A stretch of DNA of 64,000 nt. Origin: an uncultured Lachnospiraceae bacterium (GTDB lineage: Bacteria > Bacillota > Clostridia > Lachnospirales > Lachnospiraceae). Numbering within the stretch: position 1 is the first letter of the stretch; the number at the start of each line of letters is the position of its first letter. The notes under the pieces are model-generated. The model ran no database searches, was not told the origin of the DNA, and saw only the letters and a list, made by a program, of their open reading frames with translations. This document shows positions 23,324 through 33,486 of the stretch, piece after piece. The translations under genes were made by a program, and so were the position numbers. The stretch lies in the NCBI GenBank assembly GCA_934294885.1, contig CAKRAK010000003.1, positions 62,001-126,000 of the forward strand, read 5' to 3'.

Positions 23324-26014
23324 TTATCTTAATCTTTCCTGTAAATCATTTAAATATAACAACGCTTTCATGGGAGTCATATTAGACAAATCAAGTGCTT
23401 TGATATCCGCCACAACACCGGACTCCTCCATATTGCCAAATAGGGATAACTGACCGGCTGTATCTTTTGAATGACTCTTACGTTCATTTTTACGTGTATC
23501 TTCTAACGCCTTTGGAAGAATATCAACGGTTGTATTCACATTAATATCATGCTTTGACAATTCATTGGCAATTTCCTTTGCCCTTGCCAAAACAACCTCC
23601 GGTACTCCTGCCAGCTTTGCAACCTGAATACCATAGCTTTTATCTGCACCACCCTTGATGATTTTCCGCAAAAATACAATATCGTCTCCGGACTCTTTTA
23701 CAGAAATACAATAATTGTTCACACTGTCAAGCTTACCCTCTAACTCAGTCAGCTCGTGATAATGGGTTGCAAATAAGGTCTTTGCCCCAAGTAAATCCTT
23801 TGAACTGATATATTCAACAACCGCCCAGGCAATAGACAAACCGTCATATGTAGAAGTACCTCTTCCGATTTCATCCAGAATCAGAAGACTGTCAGCAGTC
23901 GCATTTCTTAAAATATTTGCAACCTCACTCATCTCTACCATAAAGGTACTTTGTCCCGATGCCAGATCATCCGAAGCACCTACTCTTGTAAAGATACGGT
24001 CTACAATTCCGATATCCGCAAAAGATGCCGGTACAAAGGAACCAATCTGAGCCATTAATACGATTAAAGCTACCTGTCTCATATAAGTAGACTTACCTGC
24101 CATGTTAGGTCCGGTTATAATCGAAACACGATTGGAATCATTATCCAGATAGGTATCATTGGTAATAAAGGAATCATTATTCAAGACACGTTCCACAACC
24201 GGATGCCGTCCCTCCTTAATATCAATTCGTCCTTCTTCATTGATCAACGGTCTGATAAAATGATTTTTCTCCGCCACATAAGCAAGAGATGCCAGAGCAT
24301 CTAAATCAGCAATAATTTTGGCAGTTTTCTGAACTCTTTTTACTTCCTTTGCCAGATCATCCCGAAGCTTCACATACAAATCGTATTCAAGACCATACAG
24401 CCTATCCTCTGCTCCTAATATTTTTCCGGCAATATCATCTAGCTCTTCCGTTGTATATCGCTCTGCATTGGCCAGGGTCTGTTTCCGGATATAATGAGAC
24501 GGAACCATATCCTTAAAGGAATTTGTCACTTCAATATAATATCCGAATACCTTGTTATACTTGATTCGAAGTTTCGTAATACCTGTTTTTTCTTTTTCTC
24601 TTGCCTCCAGCTCCATCAGCCAGTTTTTTCCGTCTGTCTTGGCATGCTTTAAGGTATCCACATCACTGTGATATCCATCCTTAAAGATACCTCCCTCCTT
24701 AATCAGAATCGGAGGTTCTTCCACAATTGCACAATCTATTAATTCAAAAAGATCCTTTAATTCATCCAATTCTTCCCTGAATTGTTTTAACAGACCATCA
24801 TCAAATTCCTGTAAGATTGCCTTTACATGAGGAAGAATTGCAATTGAATTCTTAAATGCAATTAAATCCCTTGGATTGGCGGTTTTTAAAGTAATTCGTG
24901 TCATCAGACGTTCCAGATCATAAACAGCATTCAAATATTCTCTTAATTCATCTCTTGTTATCATGGACTGATTCAATGCTTCAATTACATCTAAACGGCT
25001 TTCAATCATATCCTTCCGGATACACGGCTGTTCTACCATGGAACGCAGCATTCTTGCACCCATAGCAGTTTTCGTTTTGTCCAAAACCCATAAAAGGGAA
25101 CCCCGTTTATTTTTATCCCGCATGGTCTCACACAATTCCAGATTTCTTCGGGACGCGCTGTCCAATACAACATAATCCTCCACATGATAAGTCGTAATAT
25201 GGTTGATATGCTCAACACTTCCCTTCTGGGTATCCTTCAGATAATACAGCATACAACCAACTGCACGAACCGCAAATTCTAAATCCTTTAATCCTAATCC
25301 CTCTAAATTCGATACATGAAACTGACCCTGAATCAGATTTTCACATAAATCCTCGTCAAAATACCAGTCCTCCATAGCAGACACCAAAACATTTTCTTTT
25401 TCACACAGCACCCGGAAATATGATGCATATTCCCCTGATTCCGGTGGAATTTCTTCCAATGATTCATTTTCCTTATCCTTTTCGTCAAAGAAATGATTGG
25501 TTAAAATCTCTACAGGAGCATACTTAGATATCTCATCTTTTACCTTTGCAAAGGAATCCACCTGTGTCGTATAAAAATCACCGGTTGTAATATCTGCAAA
25601 AGCGATTCCAAACTGGCTGCCCTTATAGATACACATCAAATAATTGTTTCGTGTTTCGTTCAGGCTTCCGGCACTCATGTTCGTTCCGGGTGTTACAATC
25701 TGAACAACCTCCCGTTTGACCAATGCCTTACCTTTAACAAGCTTCGGATCCTCAACCTGCTCGCAAATGGCAACCTTATAACCTTTTTCAACTAAACGAT
25801 TCATGTAGTTTTCATATGCATGGAAAGGGATTCCACACATAGGAGCACGTTCTTCCATACCACAATCCTTACCGGTTAATGTGATTTCCAATTCCTTAGA
25901 CGCAATAATCGCATCATCAAAAAACATCTCGTAAAAATCACCTAACCGGTAAAACAAAATACAATCCTTGTATTCTTCCTTTGTCTTGCAGTAGGTTTCC
26001 ATCATTGGTGTCAT
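23324..26014 (-). CDS. mutS: DNA mismatch repair protein MutS
   Basis: 896 residues. The mismatch-reading Phe-x-Glu is in GDFYEMF (Phe27, Glu29). Domains follow the standard order: connector, core, clamp, then the ATPase with Walker A GPNMAGKST (about 635), Walker B LLILDEIGRGTST and the FATHYHELTELE loop. The C-terminal LSLFGN resembles the beta-clamp-binding box of MutS. It detects mispairs and recruits MutL. GAGAGG lies eight bases before the ATG. The gene is 42 bases after miaB and 54 before mutL. Confidence 0.97.
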   Translation of the reverse strand: MTPMMETYCKTKEEYKDCILFYRLGDFYEMFFDDAIIASKELEITLTGKDCGMEERAPMCGIPFHAYENYMNRLVEKGYKVAICEQVEDPKLVKGKALVKREVVQIVTPGTNMSAGSLNETRNNYLMCIYKGSQFGIAFADITTGDFYTTQVDSFAKVKDEISKYAPVEILTNHFFDEKDKENESLEEIPPESGEYASYFRVLCEKENVLVSAMEDWYFDEDLCENLIQGQFHVSNLEGLGLKDLEFAVRAVGCMLYYLKDTQKGSVEHINHITTYHVEDYVVLDSASRRNLELCETMRDKNKRGSLLWVLDKTKTAMGARMLRSMVEQPCIRKDMIESRLDVIEALNQSMITRDELREYLNAVYDLERLMTRITLKTANPRDLIAFKNSIAILPHVKAILQEFDDGLLKQFREELDELKDLFELIDCAIVEEPPILIKEGGIFKDGYHSDVDTLKHAKTDGKNWLMELEAREKEKTGITKLRIKYNKVFGYYIEVTNSFKDMVPSHYIRKQTLANAERYTTEELDDIAGKILGAEDRLYGLEYDLYVKLRDDLAKEVKRVQKTAKIIADLDALASLAYVAEKNHFIRPLINEEGRIDIKEGRHPVVERVLNNDSFITNDTYLDNDSNRVSIITGPNMAGKSTYMRQVALIVLMAQIGSFVPASFADIGIVDRIFTRVGASDDLASGQSTFMVEMSEVANILRNATADSLLILDEIGRGTSTYDGLSIAWAVVEYISSKDLLGAKTLFATHYHELTELEGKLDSVNNYCISVKESGDDIVFLRKIIKGGADKSYGIQVAKLAGVPEVVLARAKEIANELSKHDINVNTTVDILPKALEDTRKNERKSHSKDTAGQLSLFGNMEESGVVADIKALDLSNMTPMKALLYLNDLQERLR

Positions 26015-26056
26015 TTTGTATGCCTCTCTTCTAAAAGTTAATCTGCTTCTTTCTTC

Positions 26057-27484
26057 TTATGCCTCCGGCACCATTTCGCCCAGGTAATAAAATCCCTTTG
26101 CTTCCAATAAACGCACATTTTGGAAGGTTCCAATCAAGGACCGGTCACCCGGGAAATGCACTAAAATGTTATTGGATAGTCTTCCCGTTAACAGGCTTTC
26201 ATCCTGCTCATCTAAGCCCTCTACCAAAACTTCCATAACTTTTCCCTGATCTTTACCGCAGGTTTCCTTCGCAATATCCTGTACTTCCTTTAACAGCCGA
26301 TTAAATCTGTCCTTAATCTCCTCCTCTGTAGCTGCAAACTCCATCCTTGCAGCAGGAGTTCCGCTTCTTTTTGAATAAATAAAGGTAAATGCAGAATCAA
26401 ACCGTACCTTTCTTACCACATCCAGAGTCTCTTCAAAATCAGCTGCTGTTTCTGTAGGAAATCCAACAATAATATCTGTTGTCAGGGAAATATCAGGAAT
26501 CGCCCTTTTGATTTTATTTACCAGAGTCAGATAAGCTTCCTTTGTATAATTTCGATTCATATCGGATAATACCTTTGTGCTGCCTGACTGCATCGGCAAA
26601 TGAAGATGTCTGCATATTTTTTTGGATTTTGCCATAACCTTGATTAATTCATCCGACAAATCCTTTGGATGGGATGTCATAAAACGGATTCGTTTCAATC
26701 CTTCAATCTCCTCAACCTGTTCCAACAGCTTTGCAAAGGTAACAGGCTGTTCTAAATTCTTACCATAAGAATTTACATTCTGTCCAAGCAGCATAACTTC
26801 CACAACCCCATCAGCAACAAGCCGTTTAATCTCTGCAATAATATCCTCCGGTTTTCTGGAACGTTCCCGCCCACGAACATAAGGAACAATACAGTAGCTG
26901 CAGAAATTATTACATCCAAACATGATATTTACACCACATTTAAAATCGTATTTCCGGTCGCTTGGTAAATCCTCCACAATCTCCGATGTACCTTCCCATA
27001 TGTCTATTACCATACCTTTGGAATTTAATTTATTTTCAATCAATTCCGCTAACTTAAATACATTATGGGTACCAAATATAATATCTACATGACGGTAGCT
27101 TTGCTTAATCTTTTCCACAACAAGGCTTTCCTGCATCATGCAGCCGCAAAGAGCAATTATCATTTCTGGATTTTTCTTTTTATATTTTTTTAACTGTCCC
27201 AATCTTCCGTATACACGAAGGTTAGCATTCTCTCTGACCGTACAGGTATTCATAATCAGGAAATCCGCATCCTCACTGTCGGAACGCACATACCCGATGG
27301 TTTCCAATATACCCTCTAATTTTTCGCTATCCTTTGCATTCATCTGACAGCCAAAACAAATACTGCAATAGGTAAGGGGACGACCCAGTTCTTTGGATTT
27401 GACTGCAAGTCTTTCCTTCAATCTCTCCATAATTTCTTTTTGCTTTTTCGCCTCTAATTCGTTTATATTCGGTTCGGTTCTCAT
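26057..27484 (-). CDS. miaB: tRNA-i6A37 methylthiotransferase
   Basis: 475 residues. An N-terminal extension of about 35 residues, then the UPF0004 domain with three cluster cysteines (FGCQMN, MNTCTVRE, LCGCMMQE). The radical-SAM cysteines are in GCNNFCSYCIVPYVRGRERSR; only part of this block is quoted: CSYC near residue 195. A C-terminal TRAM domain (about 405-470, LVEGLDEQDE) binds tRNA. MiaB adds a methylthio group to i6A37 made by MiaA. CGGAGA precedes the ATG. The shared series with mutS, mutL and miaA is frequent in Firmicutes. Confidence 0.96.
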   Translation of the reverse strand: MRTEPNINELEAKKQKEIMERLKERLAVKSKELGRPLTYCSICFGCQMNAKDSEKLEGILETIGYVRSDSEDADFLIMNTCTVRENANLRVYGRLGQLKKYKKKNPEMIIALCGCMMQESLVVEKIKQSYRHVDIIFGTHNVFKLAELIENKLNSKGMVIDIWEGTSEIVEDLPSDRKYDFKCGVNIMFGCNNFCSYCIVPYVRGRERSRKPEDIIAEIKRLVADGVVEVMLLGQNVNSYGKNLEQPVTFAKLLEQVEEIEGLKRIRFMTSHPKDLSDELIKVMAKSKKICRHLHLPMQSGSTKVLSDMNRNYTKEAYLTLVNKIKRAIPDISLTTDIIVGFPTETAADFEETLDVVRKVRFDSAFTFIYSKRSGTPAARMEFAATEEEIKDRFNRLLKEVQDIAKETCGKDQGKVMEVLVEGLDEQDESLLTGRLSNNILVHFPGDRSLIGTFQNVRLLEAKGFYYLGEMVPEA

Positions 27485-27572
27485 CCTATTCTCCGTTCTT
27501 TCTTTTTTATCCTTTTATCATAATTTTTCTGTATTTTCAAACATTTAACAAAATATTCACATTCCGGCGGTT

Positions 27573-28769
27573 TTATTTTGATTTCATCAAATACGTAATA
27601 GCATCCTTTAATCCATCTACAGACAGGGTATACATATGAAACAGAACCGATAATGCATTTTCGGATTCCATCCAGTGATTTTCAGTCTGAGACTTGTGAT
27701 ATCTTGGATTCATCCAGACAACCTTTTTATACTTCTTTAATAAAAGCTCACACCATTCATATCCGGATAGACCATCATTGGGTCCACGATAATTTCCGTT
27801 CTTTTCAAACAACTCTTCAGGTGCCATCTGTGCATCCCCGACAATGATTACCTTATAATCTTTATCGTATTTTTTGAATACATCCTCTAAAGAAATCCAA
27901 TCTCCGGTCTCACATTCCGGATTTTTGTATAACTTGGAATAAATACAGTTATGGAAATAAAAGGTTTTCACATCCTTAAAATGATTTGCTTTTTTTACAG
28001 CCTGAAACAGCTCATTGCACAAATTCATAAAAGGAATCATAGTACCTCCGCAATCAAATAACAATAATAATTTTACGGTATTCTTCCTAGGACGTTCAAA
28101 CTCCAATTGCAGATAACCACCATTGTTACATGTCTTTTGTATGGTTCCGTCAATATCCAGCTCTGTTTTCGGCACATCCATTCTGGAAGAATATTGACGA
28201 AGCCTTCTAAAAGCGACCTGATACTGACGGGTATTTAAAACCTTATCATTTCTAAAATCCTCAAACTTCCGGTCACCTAACACCTGAAAGGCACTTTGCA
28301 TTCCACTCATTGCGCCAACACGAATACCTCCAACGTTACGTCCGTGATGCCCAAAGGCAGAACCGCCGGCAGTACCAATCCACTGATTGCCACCATTATG
28401 CTCCGTCTTTTGTTCCGCAATTCTTTCCCGGAACATTCTTTTTACCGTGGCAGCATCCTTATCCTGTTGAAATGCATAGAACTGATTCTGTTCATCAACT
28501 GTCATTTCATCACCCTTATCAAGCCACTGCTTTAACGCCTCCGGCAGTTCATCTTCATAATGAACATTTTGAAAGAACTCCATAAACGCCATGTCAAATT
28601 TGTCATAATCCGACTCGGATTTTACCAATATCATCCGGCTGATATAGTAAAAATTCGAAAAATTTGACCGGATCAGTCCTTTATCAAGGGCATCCATCAA
28701 TGTAAGCCACTCTGTCATGGAAACATCCAGACCCTTTTCCTTTAATTTGTAAAAAAATTCTAAAAACAT
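27573..28769 (-). CDS. VWA-domain protein of the CoxE/MoxR-associated type
   Basis: 398 residues. The N-terminal half (VSMTEWLTLMDAL...) is helical, and a Gly-rich loop (GTAGGSAFGHHGRNVGG, near 140) leads to a C-terminal VWA-like region starting KLLLLFDCGGTMIPFM. The MIDAS motif is degenerate: DCGGT stands where DxSxS is expected, so metal binding may be lost. KVIIVGDAQMAPEEL is a second family block. Such proteins work with MoxR AAA+ ATPases as chaperone-like pairs; the MoxR gene lies 92 bases upstream. The client protein cannot be told from the sequence. TTAGGATT precedes the ATG. Confidence 0.8.
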   Translation of the reverse strand: MFLEFFYKLKEKGLDVSMTEWLTLMDALDKGLIRSNFSNFYYISRMILVKSESDYDKFDMAFMEFFQNVHYEDELPEALKQWLDKGDEMTVDEQNQFYAFQQDKDAATVKRMFRERIAEQKTEHNGGNQWIGTAGGSAFGHHGRNVGGIRVGAMSGMQSAFQVLGDRKFEDFRNDKVLNTRQYQVAFRRLRQYSSRMDVPKTELDIDGTIQKTCNNGGYLQLEFERPRKNTVKLLLLFDCGGTMIPFMNLCNELFQAVKKANHFKDVKTFYFHNCIYSKLYKNPECETGDWISLEDVFKKYDKDYKVIIVGDAQMAPEELFEKNGNYRGPNDGLSGYEWCELLLKKYKKVVWMNPRYHKSQTENHWMESENALSVLFHMYTLSVDGLKDAITYLMKSK

Positions 28770-28861
28770 AATCCTACCTAACTACAAAATATACGAATCG
28801 TTTCAAAAGCATAAAATCCAAAAATAACCTCATCCACCAAACATACGCCACATAAGTCAAA

Positions 28862-29677
28862 TTAATAAATACGTGCCTTCTTTACTGCTTCCAAATCCTC
28901 GTCCTTTTTGATCAAAACACCAAGAAACGGCAGTGAATCCTTTAACGTATCTGTATCAACTCCACTGATTAACAATGCCCGTATCCAATCAATCAACTCG
29001 GAAGTGCTCGGTTTCTTTCTGACATCCTTTACAGAACGAATCCAGTAAAAGGTATCCAGGCAATTCTTCAAAACATGAGCTTCCAGATTCTCAAAATGTG
29101 CATTTACAATTTCTTCCATCTGTTCCCTTTCCGGGAAAGAAATATAATGGAAAATGCAACGTCTGAGGAAAGCATCCGGAAGTTCTTTTTCCGCGTTGGA
29201 TGTAATAATTACGATTGGACGCTCCTTTGCCTTAACGGTTTCCTTTGTTTCATGAATATAAAACTCCATTTTATCCAATTCCCAAAGCAGGTCATTGGGA
29301 AATTCCAAATCTGCTTTATCAATTTCATCAATCAACAAAACAACCTGTTTTTCTGACTTAAATGCTTCACCTAATTTTCCAAGCTTAATATAATGGGCAA
29401 TATCATCTACACCCTGTTCTCCAAACTGGGAATCATACAATCTTTGAATGGTATCATATACATACAAGCCATCCTGTGCCTTTGTTGTTGACTTGATATT
29501 CCAAATATACAAATCTTTATCCAATGCATCACTGACCGCTTCTGCCAACATTGTTTTTCCGGTTCCCGGTTCTCCCTTAATTAATAATGGTTTTTGTAAT
29601 GCAACCGCTACATCAACCGCTGCCATTAATTCTTCACTTGCCACATAATCCTTGCTTCCTGTAAATTTTGTTTCCAT
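28862..29677 (-). CDS. MoxR-family AAA+ ATPase
   Basis: 271 residues, the compact MoxR size. Walker A KGEPGTGKTML at about 35-45, Walker B VVLLIDEIDKAD at about 115, sensor 1 PIVIITSNAEKELPDAFLRRC with the arginine finger, and a lid domain with SVKDVRKKPSTSELIDW, a hallmark of the subgroup paired with CoxE-like VWA proteins. The pair probably remodels or inserts cofactors into a protein complex; the target is unknown. The gene follows proA by 39 bases, and AAGAGG provides its ribosome site. Confidence 0.9.
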   Translation of the reverse strand: METKFTGSKDYVASEELMAAVDVAVALQKPLLIKGEPGTGKTMLAEAVSDALDKDLYIWNIKSTTKAQDGLYVYDTIQRLYDSQFGEQGVDDIAHYIKLGKLGEAFKSEKQVVLLIDEIDKADLEFPNDLLWELDKMEFYIHETKETVKAKERPIVIITSNAEKELPDAFLRRCIFHYISFPEREQMEEIVNAHFENLEAHVLKNCLDTFYWIRSVKDVRKKPSTSELIDWIRALLISGVDTDTLKDSLPFLGVLIKKDEDLEAVKKARIY

Positions 29678-29716
29678 CGTTATTTCCTCTTCTATCTTAT
29701 TATTGTTGGTAGTGGT

Positions 29717-30991
29717 TTACGGTCTTACCTGTCCGTTGCCGTAAATAATGTATTTCGTCGTTGTTAACGCTTCTAAGCCCATAGGACCTCTGGCGTGTAA
29801 TTTCTGGGTACTGATTCCAATCTCTGCTCCGAATCCGAATTCAAAGCCATCCGTAAATCTGGTCGAAGCATTTACATATACAGCGGCAGAATCTATTTCA
29901 TTCAGGAAAAGCTGTGCATTCTCATAATCCTTTGTAATGATTGCTTCCGAATGTCCTGTTGAATACTGATTAATATGTGCAATTGCCTCTTCAATAGAAT
30001 CCACAACTTTAATGGAAATGATCTTATCCAGATATTCCTTCCCAAAATCCTCTTTTGTTGCTTCTAAAACAGATTCACTGTAAGCACAGGCACGTTCATC
30101 TCCTCGAATTTCACATTCATTTTCCTTTAGCATCGCAACAAGAGGCGGCATCACCTGACTTAAAACATCCTTATGTATTACTAAAGATTCGCAGGCATTA
30201 CAAACCCCCAGCCTCTGTAATTTGGCATTTTTTACAATATTTACAGCCATATCAATATCGGCAGAAGCATCAATATAAACATGACAGTTACCGGTACCGG
30301 TCTCAATAACCGGAACGGTTGCGTTCTGGACAACCGTATAGATCAATCCGGCTCCACCACGAGGAATCAGCACATCTATATATTCATTTAGACGCATCAT
30401 TTTATTGGCAGTCTCTCTGCTGGTATCCTCCAACAAAAAAACAGCATCCGGTGTAATATGACTTTCTATCAGAGATTTCTTTATAATATCCACAATTGCA
30501 ATATTAGAATAAATAGCATCGGAACCCCCTCGTAAAATAACAGCATTTCCCGTCTTAAAACACAAAGCAAAGGCATCTACCGTTACATTGGGACGAGACT
30601 CATAAATCATGCCCACAACACCTAACGGAACCCTCTTTTTTCCTATGAGAAGACCGTTGGGACGTTCCTTCATGGATAACACTTCCCCAATGGGATCCTC
30701 TAAACCAGCCACCTGACGAACACCCTGGGCGATTGCTTCAATTCTCTGAGAGGTTAAGCTTAACCGGTCCAATAAAGACTGTGGCATTCCGTTTTTTTTG
30801 CCGTTTTCAATATCCTTTTGATTTGCCTCCAATATACGCTCCTGATGTTCCACAAGATTCTTTGCAACCAATATCAGGCATGCATTTTTTTCTGTCTGAG
30901 ACAATTTTATCAGTGCAGTGGTGGATTGTTTTGCTCTTCTTCCCATTTCTTCTAAACATATTGTACTTGTTTTCTGCTTTTCAACACTCAT
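29717..30991 (-). CDS. proA: Gamma-glutamyl phosphate reductase
   Basis: 424 residues from the preferred start. Aldehyde-dehydrogenase fold with [32 protein letters not shown] and the catalytic-Cys block [13 protein letters not shown] near residue 267. C-terminal [19 protein letters not shown] is also conserved. ProA reduces glutamyl-5-phosphate to glutamate semialdehyde for proline synthesis. proB is not in the window. The frame opens 13 codons earlier (31030), overlapping nothing essential, but AAGGAG lies seven bases before the ATG at 30991. Confidence 0.96.
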   Translation of the reverse strand: MSVEKQKTSTICLEEMGRRAKQSTTALIKLSQTEKNACLILVAKNLVEHQERILEANQKDIENGKKNGMPQSLLDRLSLTSQRIEAIAQGVRQVAGLEDPIGEVLSMKERPNGLLIGKKRVPLGVVGMIYESRPNVTVDAFALCFKTGNAVILRGGSDAIYSNIAIVDIIKKSLIESHITPDAVFLLEDTSRETANKMMRLNEYIDVLIPRGGAGLIYTVVQNATVPVIETGTGNCHVYIDASADIDMAVNIVKNAKLQRLGVCNACESLVIHKDVLSQVMPPLVAMLKENECEIRGDERACAYSESVLEATKEDFGKEYLDKIISIKVVDSIEEAIAHINQYSTGHSEAIITKDYENAQLFLNEIDSAAVYVNASTRFTDGFEFGFGAEIGISTQKLHARGPMGLEALTTTKYIIYGNGQVRP

Positions 30992-31026
30992 CTTTTTACT
31001 CCTTTTTGTAATCCTTCTCTTTCCAT

Positions 31027-31599
31027 TCATCCTATGATTCCGTTTTCTGTGATAATATAATCTGGTGGGATATCATGTTCCTCATAAGGCAGTTGCCCTA
31101 CAATCTGAAATCCATAACAAAGAGCAACCGTTTTATGTGAGGCATGGGTCTGCAGATATTTGTCATAATATCCACCGCCATATCCGATACGATGTTTTTC
31201 TTTATCAAAAATCAGTCCGGGCATACAGATTAAGGCAGTTCTGTCAAGCCTTTTATTCTCTTTTGTCAGACAAGGCTCCATAATTCCATAGGCGCCCTCT
31301 TTCCAGAGCGTATCCGGAAAAATTTCATAGAAATCAATGGTTTTACTTTCCAAATCCGTAACCGGCACATAAACATGCTTCTGCCCGGAAAACGCTTCCT
31401 GACAGATACCCTCACAGCTTACTTCATTCCGAAAGGACCGGTAAATGCATATATGGGAACATTTTTGAAACAGCTCACTTTTCACAAGCTGCCTGCAAAT
31501 CTTATCCGATAATCCGTAAACTTCATTTTCTGACAGTTGATTTCTTTTTTGTATCATCCTTTTACGAAGCTCTTTTTTATCCATATCAGTGATTTTCAT
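31027..31599 (-). CDS. 5-formyltetrahydrofolate cyclo-ligase
   Basis: 190 residues. N-terminal [16 protein letters not shown], the substrate-binding block [35 protein letters not shown] with its ATP/phosphate loop, and [10 protein letters not shown] identify the MTHFS (YgfA/YqgN) family. It converts 5-formyl-THF to 5,10-methenyl-THF using ATP. The gene overlaps the DUF896 gene end by 14 bases. An internal ATG (31584) is a possible start, yet neither has a strong Shine-Dalgarno sequence, as expected for coupled translation. Confidence 0.93.
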   Translation of the reverse strand: MKITDMDKKELRKRMIQKRNQLSENEVYGLSDKICRQLVKSELFQKCSHICIYRSFRNEVSCEGICQEAFSGQKHVYVPVTDLESKTIDFYEIFPDTLWKEGAYGIMEPCLTKENKRLDRTALICMPGLIFDKEKHRIGYGGGYYDKYLQTHASHKTVALCYGFQIVGQLPYEEHDIPPDYIITENGIIG

Positions 31600-31807
31600 T
31601 TCTTTTTCTAATAACCTTTAATGGTGTAATGGTTCCATCCGGGTTCTCAATGCTGACCCGATCCAGAGTTGCCCTCATATTTTTCTTAACAGCTGTAAGG
31701 TATTCCTGTCTCAGCTTATGCTGTTCCTTATATTCTTCTTCCGTAAGTCCTTCCTGCTTGGACTTATGGTACAATTCATTGATTCGATCTATTTTCTTTT
31801 GATCCAT
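31586..31807 (-). CDS. DUF896 small protein (YnzC family)
   Basis: 73 residues. DRINELYHKSKQEGLTEEEYKEQHKLRQEYL is two helices forming the YnzC hairpin; only this much is needed to assign DUF896. The C-terminal part is a flexible tail with ENPDG. Function is unknown; the Bacillus relative is expressed under SOS control. AAAGGATATGTT precedes the ATG, and a strong promoter lies at 31854-31882. It is the first gene before the folate cyclo-ligase and proA. Confidence 0.88.
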   Translation of the reverse strand: MDQKKIDRINELYHKSKQEGLTEEEYKEQHKLRQEYLTAVKKNMRATLDRVSIENPDGTITPLKVIRKRNENH

Positions 31808-31853
31808 AACATATCCTTTCCGTTACAAACAAAATCATCTTTTATCCAGTGAC

Positions 31854-31882
31854 ATTATACACAAAGTTAAGACATATGACAA
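31854..31882 (-). promoter_or_regulatory. Promoter of the DUF896-cyclo-ligase-proA series
   Basis: On the minus strand TTGTCA (31877-31882), 17 bases, TATAAT (31854-31859). The -35 lies in the last codons of the upstream flavoprotein gene. Confidence 0.7.
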
Positions 31883-33486
31883 TTTTCTTCCTGCTTTGGT
31901 GCATACTGCTCTATTATTTTTTCCGCAACCTTTATGCCGTCCACTGCCGCAGACATGATTCCACCGGCATATCCTGCACCTTCTCCGCAAGGATAAAGAC
32001 CGGAAATGTTTGCTTCAAAGGTCTCATTTCTCCATATTCTTACAGGAGAAGAGGTTCTGCTTTCCACACCTGACATAATCACATCCTCATGATCAAAACC
32101 GGGAATCTTCCTGCCAAATGCAGGCATTGCTTCTTTGATATCATTTACAATAAATTCTGGAAGACACCGATTTAAATTTCCAAATGCATATCCTCCTTTA
32201 ATCTGTGGAGTTACAATGCCAAGACAGTCCGTGGTTTGATTCTTACAAAGGTCTTCATACCTTTGAACAACAACCTTTCCTTTTCCTTCCTGATAGACTG
32301 CTTCCTCTAATTTCTGCTGAAAAAAAACACCTGCCAAAGGATGTTCCCCTCCAAAATCCCCCTGTTTTACGGAAACAACAATGGCAGAATTGGAATTGCA
32401 GCCGCTTCTTCCGCTATAGCTCATTCCGTTAACAGCAATCCTATCAGGCTCTGAGGATGCATTCACAACATAACCACCCGGACACATACAAAATGAATAC
32501 ACACCTCTGCCATCCTCTGCCTGATACGTTAATTTGTAAGGAGCGGCAGGAAGAACCTTAGCCTCTTCTCCTTTTCCGTAGGATGCTTCCTGTATCCAGG
32601 ATGCAGGGTGTTCCACCCGCACGCCAACAGCAAACTCTTTGGAAGACATATGAATCCTCTTATCATAAAGCATCTGAAACGTATCTCTGGCACTGTGCCC
32701 AATGGCAATTACAACCTGATTGCAGTCAACCCATGTTTCATAACCGTTTTGCACTAATTTTGCACCGGTAACCCTTCCGTTTTCTATTTTGATATCCGTC
32801 ACCTTCGTATCAAAAGAAAAAATGCCTCCATAGGCTTCGATTTCCTTACGAAGCCCCACAATTACCCTTTTCAACACATCAGTTCCCACATGGGGTTTGT
32901 AATCATATAAAATTTCCGGGTTTGCTCCGTTTTTTACAAACTGTTCCAAAACATATCGGATTCTTCCGTATTTGTCTTTGACCTGAGTATTCAGTTTGCC
33001 GTCACTAAAGGTACCTGCACCACCTTCTCCAAACTGAACATTGCAATCCGGCTGAAGTTCTCCGGTTTCAAAAAAATGCTCTACCGCCTTAGAACGTTTT
33101 TCTATATCAGAACCTCTGTCAACAATAATCGGGGCATATCCCATTTTTGCAAGCTGCAATCCGCAAAAAAGTCCCGCAGGTCCGGCACCTACAATCAGTG
33201 GATGATGTTCCATTTTTTTAATACCTGTCTTAACCTCGCAGTAAGATAGTCTTTCAGTTAACATAATATTATTATCGTTAACTTTTTTGTATATTCTTCC
33301 TTCATCAGGTGTATGCACGCCCACTGTATATACATAAAAAATATCCGGTTTTTTTCTGGCATCAATAGAACGCTTTAAAATTTCATATTGGGGAACCTGT
33401 TTTACTTTTAATTTTTTACAAATCTGATGCTCCAACGCCTTTACATCAGCTGTAACTCTTAACTTTATTCCTTTTATTTCAATCAT
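31867..33486 (-). CDS. FAD-dependent dehydrogenase (uncharacterised NAD(P)/FAD oxidoreductase)
   Basis: About 539 residues. An N-terminal 80-residue domain (IEIKGIKLRVTADVKALEHQI...) precedes the dinucleotide-binding LIVGAGPAGLFCGLQLAKMGY near 100. NVQFGEGGAGTFSDGKLNT, VIAIGHSARDTFQML, GYVVNASSEPD and C-terminal GEGAGYAGGIMSAAVDGIKVAE are the conserved blocks of this family, which is widespread in Firmicutes but has no known substrate. The ATG at 33486 overlaps the stop of the next flavoprotein gene (ATGA), so the two are translationally coupled. The TTG at 33492 lies in the Shine-Dalgarno region and is not preferred. Confidence 0.9.
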   Translation of the reverse strand: MIEIKGIKLRVTADVKALEHQICKKLKVKQVPQYEILKRSIDARKKPDIFYVYTVGVHTPDEGRIYKKVNDNNIMLTERLSYCEVKTGIKKMEHHPLIVGAGPAGLFCGLQLAKMGYAPIIVDRGSDIEKRSKAVEHFFETGELQPDCNVQFGEGGAGTFSDGKLNTQVKDKYGRIRYVLEQFVKNGANPEILYDYKPHVGTDVLKRVIVGLRKEIEAYGGIFSFDTKVTDIKIENGRVTGAKLVQNGYETWVDCNQVVIAIGHSARDTFQMLYDKRIHMSSKEFAVGVRVEHPASWIQEASYGKGEEAKVLPAAPYKLTYQAEDGRGVYSFCMCPGGYVVNASSEPDRIAVNGMSYSGRSGCNSNSAIVVSVKQGDFGGEHPLAGVFFQQKLEEAVYQEGKGKVVVQRYEDLCKNQTTDCLGIVTPQIKGGYAFGNLNRCLPEFIVNDIKEAMPAFGRKIPGFDHEDVIMSGVESRTSSPVRIWRNETFEANISGLYPCGEGAGYAGGIMSAAVDGIKVAEKIIEQYAPKQEENCHMS

